From: JAKAWQ01 sp035509315
GTDB taxonomy: Bacteria > Pseudomonadota > Alphaproteobacteria > Acetobacterales > Acetobacteraceae
Direction of reading: 5' to 3'
NCBI GenBank assembly: GCA_035509315.1
Contig: DATJLS010000031.1
Coordinates: forward strand, 1-64,000
DNA: 64,000 bases
Shown: positions 26,079 to 34,138 of the stretch, piece after piece
How the letters are laid out: each line of letters opens with the position of its first letter
Numbering within the stretch: the stretch's first letter is position 1
Translations under genes and position numbers: made by a program
Notes under the pieces: generated by a model
Told to the model about the DNA's origin: nothing
The model's database searches: none
What the model saw: the letters and a program-made list of their open reading frames with translations, nothing else

Positions 26079-26341
26079 GAGACCTTTTGAGAATGCGCTG
26101 TGGTGAGTGGGTTCGTTCCAAGTTGGGGGCGCCGCAGGCGCCGGCCGGCGCGGCTTTCGAGAGCCGGAGCGGAGCGGCCTTAGAAGATCAATATGGCTTC
26201 TGGCGGAGGCAATCCGCCAAAGCCCAAGGGGAAGCCCAAGGGGAAGCCCTGAAATTGATCGCCAAACCAACCAACCGTGAGCACCGGAAGCGCAGAAAGA
26301 CGCGTCGGACGACCACCACAGTCTCATTTTCAAATGGTCTC
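26079..26341. mobile_element. Miniature inverted-repeat element, copy 1
   Basis: 263 bp beginning GAGACCTTTTGAGAATG and ending in the near-complement (CATTTTCAAATGGTCTC). Ends match over about 28 bp with a few mismatches. It is ~80-90% identical by eye to 34703-34958 in the same orientation. Flanks are TTA on the left and TCA on the right, the TNA type of target favoured by IS5-family (IS427-like) elements. It contains no transposase gene. It separates the two chromate transporter genes. Confidence 0.75.
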
Positions 26342-26914
26342 TCAGGCGCGGGCGAGCTTCGCGTATTCAATGCCGACGCTGATCGATCCGGCCCCGAGCA
26401 GGACCCAGACGAGCGGCCAGCGCAGGATGCCGACGGCAACGAACGTTGCTGCAAGGACAATGATGGGGACGATCCGGCGCGGTACCCGGCGCGCCGCCGT
26501 GATGCCCATCGAGAGCGAGAGCCCGATTGCCGCGGCACCCGCGCCGAGAAGGGCACGATGGGCGATTGGAAAGCGGGCAAGCGCCGAGAAGAGGGCCCCG
26601 ATCAGCATGATCACGACCGCCGGCGGCAGGATGATGCCCGTCAATCCGGCAACTGCGCCGCGCCGGCCGAGCAGGCGATAGCCGATCCAGATCGCCATGT
26701 TCTTGACATTGACGCCCGGCAGCGCCTGGGAAATCGCGAGACCGTTGAGGAATTCGTCCTCCGAGAGCCAGGCCCTGTCCAGCACGAATTCACGGAGCAG
26801 CCAGCCGCTGAGCCCACCGCCGAAGCTGGTGAGCCCGATCCGGCCGAAGATGAGAAAGAGGCGAAGCGCGCTCGGTCGCGATTCCGGGGGCGGAGGCATG
26901 ATCTGCGGGGCCAT
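26342..26914 (-). CDS. chrA: Chromate transporter, first half-size subunit
   Basis: 190 residues from ATG 26914; the frame is open to 27106 but the extra part is Arg/Pro-rich and runs into the LysE remnant. One chromate_transp domain with the family motif FGRIGLTSFGGGLSGWLLREFV, then LAISQALPGVNVKNMAIWIGYRLLG and four to five further helices. Its TGA stop lies exactly at the right border of the inverted-repeat element, so the original C-terminus may have been trimmed or changed by the insertion. Partner of the gene at 25535-26071. Confidence 0.85.
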   Translation of the reverse strand: MAPQIMPPPPESRPSALRLFLIFGRIGLTSFGGGLSGWLLREFVLDRAWLSEDEFLNGLAISQALPGVNVKNMAIWIGYRLLGRRGAVAGLTGIILPPAVVIMLIGALFSALARFPIAHRALLGAGAAAIGLSLSMGITAARRVPRRIVPIIVLAATFVAVGILRWPLVWVLLGAGSISVGIEYAKLARA

Positions 26915-27049
26915 CCATCGATCAGGGCTGAACCACGATGCCGGCCTCACGGGCAGCGGCCAAACGTCCTTTGCACGGGCGAGCCGGGCGAGGTTTGCAG
27001 GACACGCCAGGGGCATGGCATGATGAGGGGCTTTCTTATGCGCGCCGCT

Positions 27050-27611
27050 CCGCCTGCCGGATGCGGAATATCGTTGTCGCCTGGCGACCGGCCGGCCAAA
27101 ACCCATTCCCCGAAAGGCCTATCCCTGGAGACGGTGGTGTCCATGGTGCTCGGCCACGGCAGACGTCTCGCTCCACCGGTCGTTGCGCTCGGGGATGTCA
27201 CCGCGATGACAGGCGCGATGGCCGGGCTCGGCGCCCTCTTGCTCGTATTCGCGAAGATCTTCACCGTTCTAAAATGAATCGGTGCCGTGTCCCTGATCTA
27301 TCTCGGGGTGAGGCTCTGGCGCGTGCCTTTCTTCGCATCCAAAGCAGGGGCGCAACCGAAGCAGGCGGAGAGGGGTTCGTGCCGCCGCGACGCGCCTTCC
27401 TTCACGCTTTCATGCCGTGGCGGCGCTCAAGCCGAAGAGCATTCTTTTCTGCGTTGCTTTCGTTCCGCAATTTTTGCTGCCGTGCGAGCCGCTTCTGTCG
27501 CAGATCCTGGCGCTGAAGGTGATCTTCCTCTTCCTCGGCACGATGAACGCCGCCTTTTACGCAATCACGGCAAGCGCGGCACGGCAGATGATCCACCGCC
27601 CGAAAATATAG
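27050..27611 (+). pseudogene. LysE/RhtB-type exporter pseudogene
   Basis: The plus strand encodes a recognisable LysE-family sequence in pieces. VLGHGRRLAPPVVALGDVTAM, then LLLVFAKIFTVLK, then an in-frame TGA (27275-27277) exactly where the family has a Trp codon (KWIGA), then IGAVSLIYLGVRLWR in the same frame. The central loop changes frame twice (AFLHAF in another frame), and KPKSILFCVAFVPQFLLP with the next helix continues in a third frame to the stop at 27611. The N-terminal PGP segment is not clear and the last helix is short. A member of this family would export amino acids such as lysine or homoserine; here it is inactive. Confidence 0.75.
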
Positions 27612-27695
27612 CGCATCGTCAGCCGTGCCGGCGGTTCATCGCCGATCGGCCCGGGCTCGCTCGCCGCCGCCTGGCGGCGCGGCCATGCCTGAATT

Positions 27696-27887
27696 TTAAG
27701 CTGCGTGCCGAGGCGCGGTGCGGCGAAGCTCCGCGATCGCCGATTGCACGGCACGCCAGAAATCGAGCTCGTCGATCTTCGCCGCGAGCTGTGCCTCGCT
27801 CACCCGCTGCTCGGCAACAGCGGCCGCGCGCACCCCGTGCCGGTCGATCAGCGCGCGAGCGACATGGATTGGACCCTCTGCTTGCAT
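27696..27887 (-). CDS. Small conserved hypothetical protein
   Basis: 63 residues with an excellent ribosome site (AAGGAGAAAGTCC) before the ATG. The pattern ARALIDRHGVRAAAVAEQRV, then LDFWRAVQSAIAELRR, is that of a short helical protein widespread in alphaproteobacteria, function unknown. No Cys, no signal peptide. Transcribed toward the LysE remnant. Confidence 0.65.
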   Translation of the reverse strand: MQAEGPIHVARALIDRHGVRAAAVAEQRVSEAQLAAKIDELDFWRAVQSAIAELRRTAPRHAA

Positions 27888-28046
27888 GGACTTTCTCCTT
27901 TTCTCAACCGATACCTTGGCCTGCGGCGATGCGGCAAAGCGCCCGCGACCACCTTCGGCAGCCTCTATATGGTGGCGCGAGGCGAAGCGGCCGGAGCCGA
28001 TCTTGCAGGGCTGCGATGCAAGCGGGAAGTCGGGTAGAAATTTCCC

Positions 28047-28095
28047 GGAGGATGATCGCCGAAGGCGTGAATCACGCGGAAAAACAAGTGACTGG
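28047..28095 (+). repeat. Dispersed short repeat, copy 2
   Basis: Member of the same family as the copies near 25404, 42739 and 47539. Here it reads GGCGTGAATCACGCGGAAAAACAAGTGACTGG; GCGTGA/TCACGC makes a small palindrome. It is upstream of the DinB-like gene. Confidence 0.55.
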
Positions 28096-28146
28096 ACCGA
28101 GAAACCTGCGCGAGCGGACGCATCCCGACCGAAGGAGAATCCGGCA

Positions 28147-28656
28147 ATGATCGAGCCAGCCTATGTGCGCACCATGGCCGCCTACAATGCGGAGATGAAC
28201 CACCGGCTCTATGAGGCTTCCTCACGCATTTCCGACGAAGAGCGCCGTGCGGATCGGGGTGCCTTCTGGGGCTCCCTTCATGGCACGCTCACGCACCTCT
28301 ACTGGGGCGATTCGATGTGGCTCTCCCGCTTTGCGGACTGGCCGAGGCCGGATGTTCCGATCAAGGAGAGCGCCCACATGATCGAGGATTTCACGACCCT
28401 CGCTGCGGCGCGGGAAGAGCTGGACGGGGCGATCTCCGACTGGGCCGCCATGGTCGATGAGAACTGGCTTGCGGGAGAGCTGACCTGGTTCAGCGGCGGG
28501 GCGGATCGTGAGGTCACAGCGCCGCGCCGGCTGCTCGTCGTCCATATGTTCAACCACCAGACGCATCATCGCGGGCAGGCCCATGCGCTCATCACGCGCG
28601 CGGGTGAGAAGACCGGCGATACCGATCTCTTCCTCGTCATTCCCGGGATTGCCTGA
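28147..28656 (+). CDS. DinB-family protein
   Basis: 169 residues from ATG 28147 (GAAGGAG 8 bases upstream); a frame reaching further upstream is Arg-rich and rejected. Four-helix DinB/YfiT-like fold: YNAEMNHRLYEASSRI, LHGTLTHLYWGDSMWLSRF and MFNHQTHHRGQAHALI, which give the three histidines of the metal site. Proteins of this group are metal-dependent hydrolases or thiol transferases of unknown substrate. Cytoplasmic. It stands alone; the next gene is convergent with a 3-base gap. Confidence 0.88.
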   Translation: MIEPAYVRTMAAYNAEMNHRLYEASSRISDEERRADRGAFWGSLHGTLTHLYWGDSMWLSRFADWPRPDVPIKESAHMIEDFTTLAAAREELDGAISDWAAMVDENWLAGELTWFSGGADREVTAPRRLLVVHMFNHQTHHRGQAHALITRAGEKTGDTDLFLVIPGIA

Positions 28657-28659
28657 GTT

Positions 28660-30363
28660 TCAGGTTCCGGCCGCCCTCAGGAACGCGAGATCGCAGCCCT
28701 CGTCCGCCTGGAGCACCTGTTCGGCGACCAGCCGGTTCCAGCCGCGCGCCGGCGCCGGCCGCGCCTGCCATGCGGAGCGCCTTCGGGCGAGCGCGGCGTC
28801 ATCGACGAGAAGGTCGAGCCGCCGCCCCGCCACCGAAAGCCGGATCCGGTCCCCCGTCTCGACCAGCGCGAGCGGGCCGCCCGCGGCCGCCTCCGGCGCG
28901 ACGTGCAACACGATGGTGCCGAAGGCGGTGCCGGACATCCGGCAATCGCTGATGCGCACCATGTCCTTGACCCCGGCACGGGCGAGCTTCTGCGGGATCG
29001 GCAGGTAGCCCGCCTCCGGCATGCCGGCCGCGCTCAGGGGGCCGGCATTCTTCAGCACCAGGAAATCCTCAGGCGTGACATCGAGCTGCGGGTCGTCGAT
29101 CCGTCGCGCGAGATCGTCCACCCCATCGAACACCACCGCCCTGGCCTCGCGCTCGAAGAGGGCTGGGGTCGCGGCGCTTCGCTTGAGGATCGCCCCGCGC
29201 GGGGCGAGACTGCCGAAGAGCGCGACAAGCCCGCCCACCGGCGAGACCGGCTCCGCCCGCGCGCGAATGATGCGCCGATCGACGAAAGCCGGCGGCGCGG
29301 CAAGGCGCTCGCCGAGGCTCCGGCCGGTGACATCGATCGCCGAAAGATGCAGCCGATCCTTGATCTCGTGAAGCAGCGCCGGCAGCCCGCCGGCAGCATG
29401 GAAATCCTCCATATAGCCGTCGCCCGTCGGCTTGAGATCGACGAGCACGGGAGTGGCATCGGAAAGTTCGTTGAGGCGCCTCAGATCCACGGCAATGCCC
29501 CGCCGGCCGGCAATGGCGGTGAGATGGATCAGCGCGTTCGTCGAGCCGCCGAGGGCGAGCAGTACGGCCAGGGCATTCTCGACCGATTCGCGCGTGATAA
29601 GTTGCGAGGGCCGCACCGGCGCCTCGATCAGCCGCATCGCGAGCGCGCCCGCCGCCTCGGCCGCGGCCAGACGCTCGGCATGCACGGCCGGGATGCTCGC
29701 CGTGCCGGAAGGCAAGAAGCCGAGCGTTTCGGCAAGGCAGGCCATCGTGCTCGCCGTGCCCATCACGCCGCAGGTGCCCGCCGTGGTCGCGAGCCGACCC
29801 TCGATCTCGCCAATCCGCTCGGCGCTCACCCGCCCGGCGCGGTACGCGGCCCAGTAGCGCCGGCAATCGGTGCAGGCCGCCAGCCGCTCACCCTGATAGG
29901 GTGTTGCCAGCATCGGCCCGGTAACGAGCCCGACCGCCGGCAGATCAGCCGAGGCGGCCGCCATGAGCTGCGCCGGCACTGTCTTGTCGCAGCCGCCCAC
30001 CAGCACCGCCGCATCCATCGGCTGGGCCGACAACATCGCCTCGGTATCGAGGGCGGCGAGGTTGCGGTAATGCATCGAGGTCGGGAAGAGCGCGGGCTCG
30101 CAGAGCGAGACGGTGGGGAAGGAGAGCGGCAGCCCGCCAGCCGCGAGGACCCCGCGCCGCACCGCCTCGATCAGCTCCGGCACCGTGCGGTGGCAATTGT
30201 TGTAGCCCGATGACGTATCGACGATGCCGACCACCGGCCGTTCGAGCATCGCCCGTGAATAGCCCATCGAGCGGGCGAAGGAGCGGCGGAGATAGAGCGA
30301 GAATTCGCGGTCGCCGTAACCCGCGATGCTGCGCGCGAGGCCGCGTTTTTCATCCGTGTCCAT
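28660..30363 (-). CDS. IlvD/Edd-family sugar-acid dehydratase
   Basis: 567 residues. IlvD/Edd fold with iron-sulfur cysteines in the NNCHRTV, GGCDKTVPA and TCGVMGTAST contexts. The SMGYSRAMLERPVVGIVDT start, MHYRNLAALDTEAML, ACTDCRRYW and RISDCRMSGTAFGTIVLHVAPEAAAGGPL match the pentonate branch (L-arabinonate, xylonate and related) better than dihydroxy-acid dehydratase, which is present elsewhere in this window (45753-47477). It would remove water from an aldonic acid to give a 2-keto-3-deoxy acid. No other pathway gene is next to it. A perfect palindrome of the GntR type lies 39 bases upstream of its start. Confidence 0.85.
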   Translation of the reverse strand: MDTDEKRGLARSIAGYGDREFSLYLRRSFARSMGYSRAMLERPVVGIVDTSSGYNNCHRTVPELIEAVRRGVLAAGGLPLSFPTVSLCEPALFPTSMHYRNLAALDTEAMLSAQPMDAAVLVGGCDKTVPAQLMAAASADLPAVGLVTGPMLATPYQGERLAACTDCRRYWAAYRAGRVSAERIGEIEGRLATTAGTCGVMGTASTMACLAETLGFLPSGTASIPAVHAERLAAAEAAGALAMRLIEAPVRPSQLITRESVENALAVLLALGGSTNALIHLTAIAGRRGIAVDLRRLNELSDATPVLVDLKPTGDGYMEDFHAAGGLPALLHEIKDRLHLSAIDVTGRSLGERLAAPPAFVDRRIIRARAEPVSPVGGLVALFGSLAPRGAILKRSAATPALFEREARAVVFDGVDDLARRIDDPQLDVTPEDFLVLKNAGPLSAAGMPEAGYLPIPQKLARAGVKDMVRISDCRMSGTAFGTIVLHVAPEAAAGGPLALVETGDRIRLSVAGRRLDLLVDDAALARRRSAWQARPAPARGWNRLVAEQVLQADEGCDLAFLRAAGT

Positions 30364-30401
30364 GCCCGCATGGTAAGGTGGCGGCGGTTGTCCGGCAATT
30401 A

Positions 30402-30417
30402 TGGTAAAATGTTACCA
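30402..30417. promoter_or_regulatory. GntR-type operator palindrome
   Basis: TGGTAA-AATG-TTACCA, a perfect 6-base inverted repeat with a 4-base centre, in the AT-rich gap between the sugar-acid dehydratase (leftward) and rplM (rightward). TGGT/ACCA half-sites are typical of GntR-family sugar-acid regulators. An additional TGGTAA half-site sits at 30371-30376. The regulator gene is not in the window. Confidence 0.55.
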
Positions 30418-30430
30418 CAATCCAAAACCC

Positions 30431-30459
30431 TTGACGCAAGGCCGGCTTCCGGCCATAAG
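30431..30459 (+). promoter_or_regulatory. Probable sigma-70 promoter of rplM-rpsI
   Basis: TTGACG at 30431-30436, a 17-base spacer, and CATAAG at 30454-30459, placed 30 bases before the rplM start codon. Spacing and position fit a housekeeping promoter for the ribosomal-protein operon. Confidence 0.5.
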
Positions 30460-30488
30460 CCGCCGCCGTTCGCAGGGATGCCATCGAG

Positions 30489-30953
30489 ATGAGGACAACG
30501 CTTTCGCTCAAGCCGGCGGAGGTCAGGAAGGACTGGGTGCTGATCGACGCCGAGGGGCTCGTCCTCGGCCGGCTCGCCGTCCTCATCGCCACGCGCTTGC
30601 GCGGCAAGCACAAGCCGCAATTCACCCCGCATGTGGATTGCGGGGACAACGTGGTGGTGGTCAATGCGCGCAAGGTGCGCGTCACCGGCCGCAAGCTCGA
30701 GCAATCGGTCTTTTACTACCACACCGGCTACCCTGGCGGCATCAAGGGGCGGACACTCCGCCAGCGACTCGAAAGCGCGCACCCCGAGCGGGTGGTGGAG
30801 AAGGCGGTGGAGCGGATGATCACCCGCGGCCCGCTGCAGCGCCAGCAGATGCGCCATCTCCATGTCTATGCCGGCCCCGAGCATCCGCATGCCGGACAGC
30901 AGCCGCGCAAGCTCGACGTGGCGGCGATGAACGCCAAGAACGCAAGGGGCTGA
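30489..30953 (+). CDS. rplM: Ribosomal protein L13
   Basis: 154 residues. L13 signatures: WVLIDAEGLVLGRLA, IATRLRGKHKP, HVDCGDNVVVVNA, YYHTGYPGGIK and VYAGPEHPH. The usual MLPKGPLGR motif appears as MITRGPLQRQQM, a mild divergence. Binds 23S rRNA and is needed early in large-subunit assembly. First gene of the conserved rplM-rpsI pair; 4-base gap to rpsI. Confidence 0.97.
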   Translation: MRTTLSLKPAEVRKDWVLIDAEGLVLGRLAVLIATRLRGKHKPQFTPHVDCGDNVVVVNARKVRVTGRKLEQSVFYYHTGYPGGIKGRTLRQRLESAHPERVVEKAVERMITRGPLQRQQMRHLHVYAGPEHPHAGQQPRKLDVAAMNAKNARG

Positions 30954-30957
30954 CCCG

Positions 30958-31446
30958 ATGTCCGCAAGCCAGACGCGCACGCTCGCCGATCTCAAGGAAC
31001 TGGCCGCGACGACGCCCGAGCTCGCCGAGACCCCGAAGCACGAGCCGAAGCGGGATGCCCAGGGCCGCTCGTATGCCACCGGGCGGCGCAAGAACGCCGT
31101 GGCGCGGGTATGGATCAAGCCCGGCAAGGGGGAGATCGCGATCAATGGGCGCAAGGCGGCGCAGTATTTCGCCCGCCCCGTGCTCCGCATGCTGATCACC
31201 CAGCCCTTCCTGGTGGCGGACCGCTACAACCAGTTCGACGTTACCTGCACCGTCACGGGCGGCGGGCTCTCCGGGCAGGCCGGCGCCGTCCGCCATGGGA
31301 TCAGCCGCGCGCTCATCTGTTACGAGCCGGATCTTCGCAGCATTCTCAAGGCGGCGGGCTTCCTCACGCGGGACCCGCGTGTGGTGGAGCGGAAGAAATA
31401 CGGCCGCGCGAAGGCCCGCCGCAGCTTCCAGTTCAGCAAGCGTTAG
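30958..31446 (+). CDS. rpsI: Ribosomal protein S9
   Basis: 162 residues. An N-terminal extension of ~40 residues (ATTPELAETPKHEPKRD) typical of alphaproteobacteria precedes the S9 domain: YATGRRKNAVARVWIKPGKG, INGRKAAQYF, GGGLSGQAGAVRHGISRAL and the C-terminal VERKKYGRAKARRSFQFSKR, whose last Lys-Arg reaches the P-site tRNA. Confidence 0.97.
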   Translation: MSASQTRTLADLKELAATTPELAETPKHEPKRDAQGRSYATGRRKNAVARVWIKPGKGEIAINGRKAAQYFARPVLRMLITQPFLVADRYNQFDVTCTVTGGGLSGQAGAVRHGISRALICYEPDLRSILKAAGFLTRDPRVVERKKYGRAKARRSFQFSKR

Positions 31447-31451
31447 ACCCA

Positions 31452-31474
31452 CAAGGCTTCCGCCGGAAGCCTTG
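31452..31474 (+). terminator. Hairpin after rpsI
   Basis: CAAGGCTTCC (31452-31461) and GGAAGCCTTG (31465-31474) with a 3-base loop, 6 bases after the rpsI stop. A strong stem without a T-run; likely the 3' end or processing hairpin of the ribosomal operon. Confidence 0.55.
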
Positions 31475-32565
31475 TCGAGCGAAAGGCCGCTTCTCGAAAG
31501 CTGCGCCGGCTCGGCGCCGGTGGCGCCCCGCCTTGGGGGATTCTTCTCGCCGCTCACCACAGCGCACTCTCGGCCGAGGTCTCAGACGGTTTCTGAGGCG
31601 CCTTCCTCACGGAGCCGCCTTTTTAAAAGGGGCAAAGGATTTCAGCCGCCCTTTTTCTTGATGCCAGCTGCGCCCGGATGCTGGACAAGGATTGGGGCCA
31701 TATCTCCGGTAGAAGGCAAGATGATATTGCAAGAGTCTTGATGCGCCGGGAGAAAACGTGACCACTGTCTTTCGGCATCGTGCGGTAGGGTCCTTCGTTC
31801 GTATGCCTGGAGATCGCGAACTCGTCCTTCCAGCAGACCTTGTCCGTTTCCATCTGGATCGGCGTCATCCGGGAATGGTCCCTATGGACGACCATGTGGC
31901 GGGCCTGACTGATTTCGCAGAACTGCTCAGCATGCTTCTGGGTCCGCAGCTTCATTTTCGCCATGAGCTGATCGATCTTCTTCCGGAGAGGATCGATCCG
32001 CTCACGGATAAAAGCTTCAGCGGGGTGCATGACTTCGGCACGGGGACGTGCAGCCCACACGGGGACGTGCAGCGGTGCGGCTATGCCCTCGAGACCTCTC
32101 TCCGAATCGCCTTGGTTGCTTCCAAGCCGGGGGTTCACCGAACGATGGCGCAAGCCGCCCGGCAATTGCGCTCAACCGCCGTGCGGTCAGCTCGGTGTGG
32201 GAACCACCGCGACAGCCGCCCCGTGGCGCGACCCGGACTGCTGTGCCCGATCATTATGTTGTCGGATTCCTGTCGTCGGATTCACAAGGCCAGTCCGAGT
32301 GAACCTGGACCGGAACAAGTCCGGCCTGCGCGGGGAAGGGGCGCAGGGGATGAACGGAGGGCTTCCATTGCGGAAGTATCAGGGACTTGGAGTATCAGGG
32401 GAGTATCAGGGCTCGGATCTGTGGCGTAAGAACAAAAAGAATACACGGCACGGATCTGGCACAGATTCTGATGTCCGCGTTCTGGTTTTTGGTGCATGCC
32501 GATGCACTGACCCCTTGCGAGCGTTCGCGCGAAACTATAGGAAATCCAAGCCTTACAGGCAGCGC
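31475..32565. other. Gene-poor region between rpsI and tRNA-Val
   Basis: About 1.1 kb with no recognised gene. It contains direct repeats: GGGGACGTGCAGC at about 32042 and 32060, and three AGTATCAGGG units near 32375-32413. A minus-strand frame at 31623-32165 has coding-like codon use in its middle part and is listed separately. A plus-strand frame at 31758-32429 covers the same bases and looks like its shadow. Confidence 0.4.
31623..32029 (-). CDS. Possible remnant of a hypothetical gene
   Basis: Minus-strand frame from an ATG at about 32029. Residues in the middle (RERIDPLRKKIDQLMAKMKL, then RHMVVHRDHSRMTPIQMET and KVCWKDEFAISRH) have third-position GC typical of real genes here, whereas the C-terminal ~40 residues do not. 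There is no ribosome site. I do not recognise a family. It may be a decayed gene. Confidence 0.25.
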
Positions 32566-32637
32566 GGGCGCGTAGCTCAGCGGGAGAGCACCACCTTGAC
32601 ACGGTGGGGGTCAGAGGTTCGATCCCTCTCGCGCCCA
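32566..32637 (+). tRNA. tRNA-Val (GAC)
   Basis: 72 bases: acceptor GGGCGCG/CGCGCCC, D arm GCTCAGCGGGAGAGC, anticodon arm ACCACCTTGACACGGTGG-type with anticodon GAC, T arm GAGGTTCGATCCCTC, discriminator A, no encoded CCA. Confidence 0.95.
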
Positions 32638-32805
32638 TACGAGATCCTTGGTCTTGGGGCCGGTTCCGCACGGGCGGATATGGCCCGAAAACGGCGAGCG
32701 AAGCCCGAACTCCTGCGACGAGTGCGGCAAGACCGCGACAATGGGAAACGTCCATGAGAACGAATCCACGGTGCCTTCGCAGAACGCAAAAAGGGAGATT
32801 TATCC

Positions 32806-33273
32806 ATGCCTGAGGCCAAACTCGCGCCGAATCTTCCTCAGTGGATGGCTGATCATGCGAAGCGCTACCTCTCCAGTGGCGGCACCGACGGGCACATGCA
32901 TAAGATCGCCCCACCCGGCTACGCGGAGATGACAGTACCTTCGTTGCTGCTGACGACGACGGGACGGAAGTCGGGCGAGAAATTTATTTTCCCATTGTTC
33001 TATGGCCGTACTGGCAACGGTTACATCGTCGTAGCCTCGAAGGGGGGTGCGCCCGAACACCCGGGTTGGTATCGAAACCTTATCGCCAATCCAAATGTCG
33101 AGGTCCAGGTCGGCACGAGGACGTTCAGGGCGAAAGCCAGGACCGCCGCAGGCGCAGAACGCGCGCAGTTATGGAACGAAGCGCTGAAATTCTGGCCTCC
33201 CTATGCCGACTACCAAAAAAAGACCGAACGTGAGATTCCTGTGGTGATCCTCGATCCCGTCGACTCCGTGTAG
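32806..33273 (+). CDS. Nitroreductase/deazaflavin-dependent family protein (DUF385)
   Basis: 155 residues, AAAGGGAG ribosome site before the ATG. Split-barrel flavin/F420 fold of the Ddn/DUF385 group: LLLTTTGRKSGEKFIFPLFYG, GNGYIVVASKGGAPEHPGWYRNLIANPNVEVQVG and WPPYADYQKKTEREIPVVIL. In actinobacteria such proteins use cofactor F420 to reduce quinones or nitro compounds. F420 is less usual in alphaproteobacteria and no F420 synthesis gene is in the window, so the cofactor here is open. It stands alone just after tRNA-Val in accessory DNA, suggesting transfer. Confidence 0.88.
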   Translation: MPEAKLAPNLPQWMADHAKRYLSSGGTDGHMHKIAPPGYAEMTVPSLLLTTTGRKSGEKFIFPLFYGRTGNGYIVVASKGGAPEHPGWYRNLIANPNVEVQVGTRTFRAKARTAAGAERAQLWNEALKFWPPYADYQKKTEREIPVVILDPVDSV

Positions 33274-33823
33274 GAAGCGCAAATGCGCACGACCAAGCGA
33301 CTTTGTTGCCCTGCCTGCGGCTCACGATCGGCAGTTCGAGCCGCGTGAATCCTCGAGGACTCCCGCCAGATCGTGTCCCGATGGCGCCATATTTTGGGAA
33401 GTAAGAATTTCGAATCTTCCCGGTGCGGCAAGCGTTTTTGTTGGCACGGAGGCATGGGTCGCCGCCTTGGCCGCGTGTATCGGCGTGGGCTGCTGCTGCC
33501 GGCCATGCCAGAGAAGACAGATCGCGGCCCACACGCGTCGGCGCATTGATACGTTGCAAGCGGCTGGCAAGTCTTCACCCTAATCTCTCTGCGTCTCGCC
33601 GCCTTTGACTGCCGAGAAGCGCAGTTCGGCTGGGCTTGGCGGATTTCACGCGGATCGGATGTGTGGGGCGATGACGCCGACCGGGTATGAAGGCATCGCG
33701 CCTGGGGGCAGTGTGGTGGTCTCTCCACCCCCACTCCAACGATGATGGCCTGGATTTGATCCCCGTGGCGATGTGTGCTCGCCTATAGAAGGCGAGACCG
33801 TCACCTAGAGCAGGATGTCCCCG
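33274..33823. other. Intergenic, nothing recognised
   Basis: About 550 bases. Frames on both strands are short or compositionally odd and no ribosome site supports them. Patches of lower GC (for example around 33390-33415) resemble the rest of this accessory segment. Confidence 0.4.
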
Positions 33824-34138
33824 ATGAAAAAGACCGTTCTCATGGCGCTGGTGCTTGGGTTCTCGGCAACTGCGTCGTCTGCCGCATTTGCTCAGAACGA
33901 CAGCTGCGGAACGCCGACACAAACTCGGGAATGGTTCGATGCGGTAGCGACGCACGGACAATTCAAAAGCAAGGACGACGAAACCAAGTTTACGGTGAAC
34001 TTCATTTACAAGAATTGTTCAGGCGGAGAAGTTGTGGAACTCCCTCAGAGCGTGATCGCATTGTGCAATTTCAACAAGACAATCATTAGAATGGATCAGA
34101 ATGATGTGGTCTGCGTTCTCGTGCCGAGATCGGATTAA
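33824..34138 (+). CDS. Small exported four-cysteine protein
   Basis: 104 residues from ATG 33824 (AGCAGGA 8 bases before); an ATG 9 bases earlier is possible. Residues 1-23 are a signal peptide (KKTVLMALVLGFSATASSAAFA). The ~80-residue mature part has four Cys (DSCG, KNCSG, ALCNF, VVCVL), which would form two disulfides in the periplasm. Beta-rich. I do not recognise the family. Codon use is less GC-biased than in the core genes. Confidence 0.7.
   Translation: MKKTVLMALVLGFSATASSAAFAQNDSCGTPTQTREWFDAVATHGQFKSKDDETKFTVNFIYKNCSGGEVVELPQSVIALCNFNKTIIRMDQNDVVCVLVPRSD

Noticed and set aside
25076..27277. 733-codon plus-strand frame across the chromate transporter genes
   Set aside because: It is the complement of real minus-strand genes, and only its last ~45 codons are meaningful, as part of the LysE remnant.
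32373..32413. AGTATCAGGG repeats as a CRISPR array
   Set aside because: Only three units, spacers of 0-9 bases and no Cas gene.
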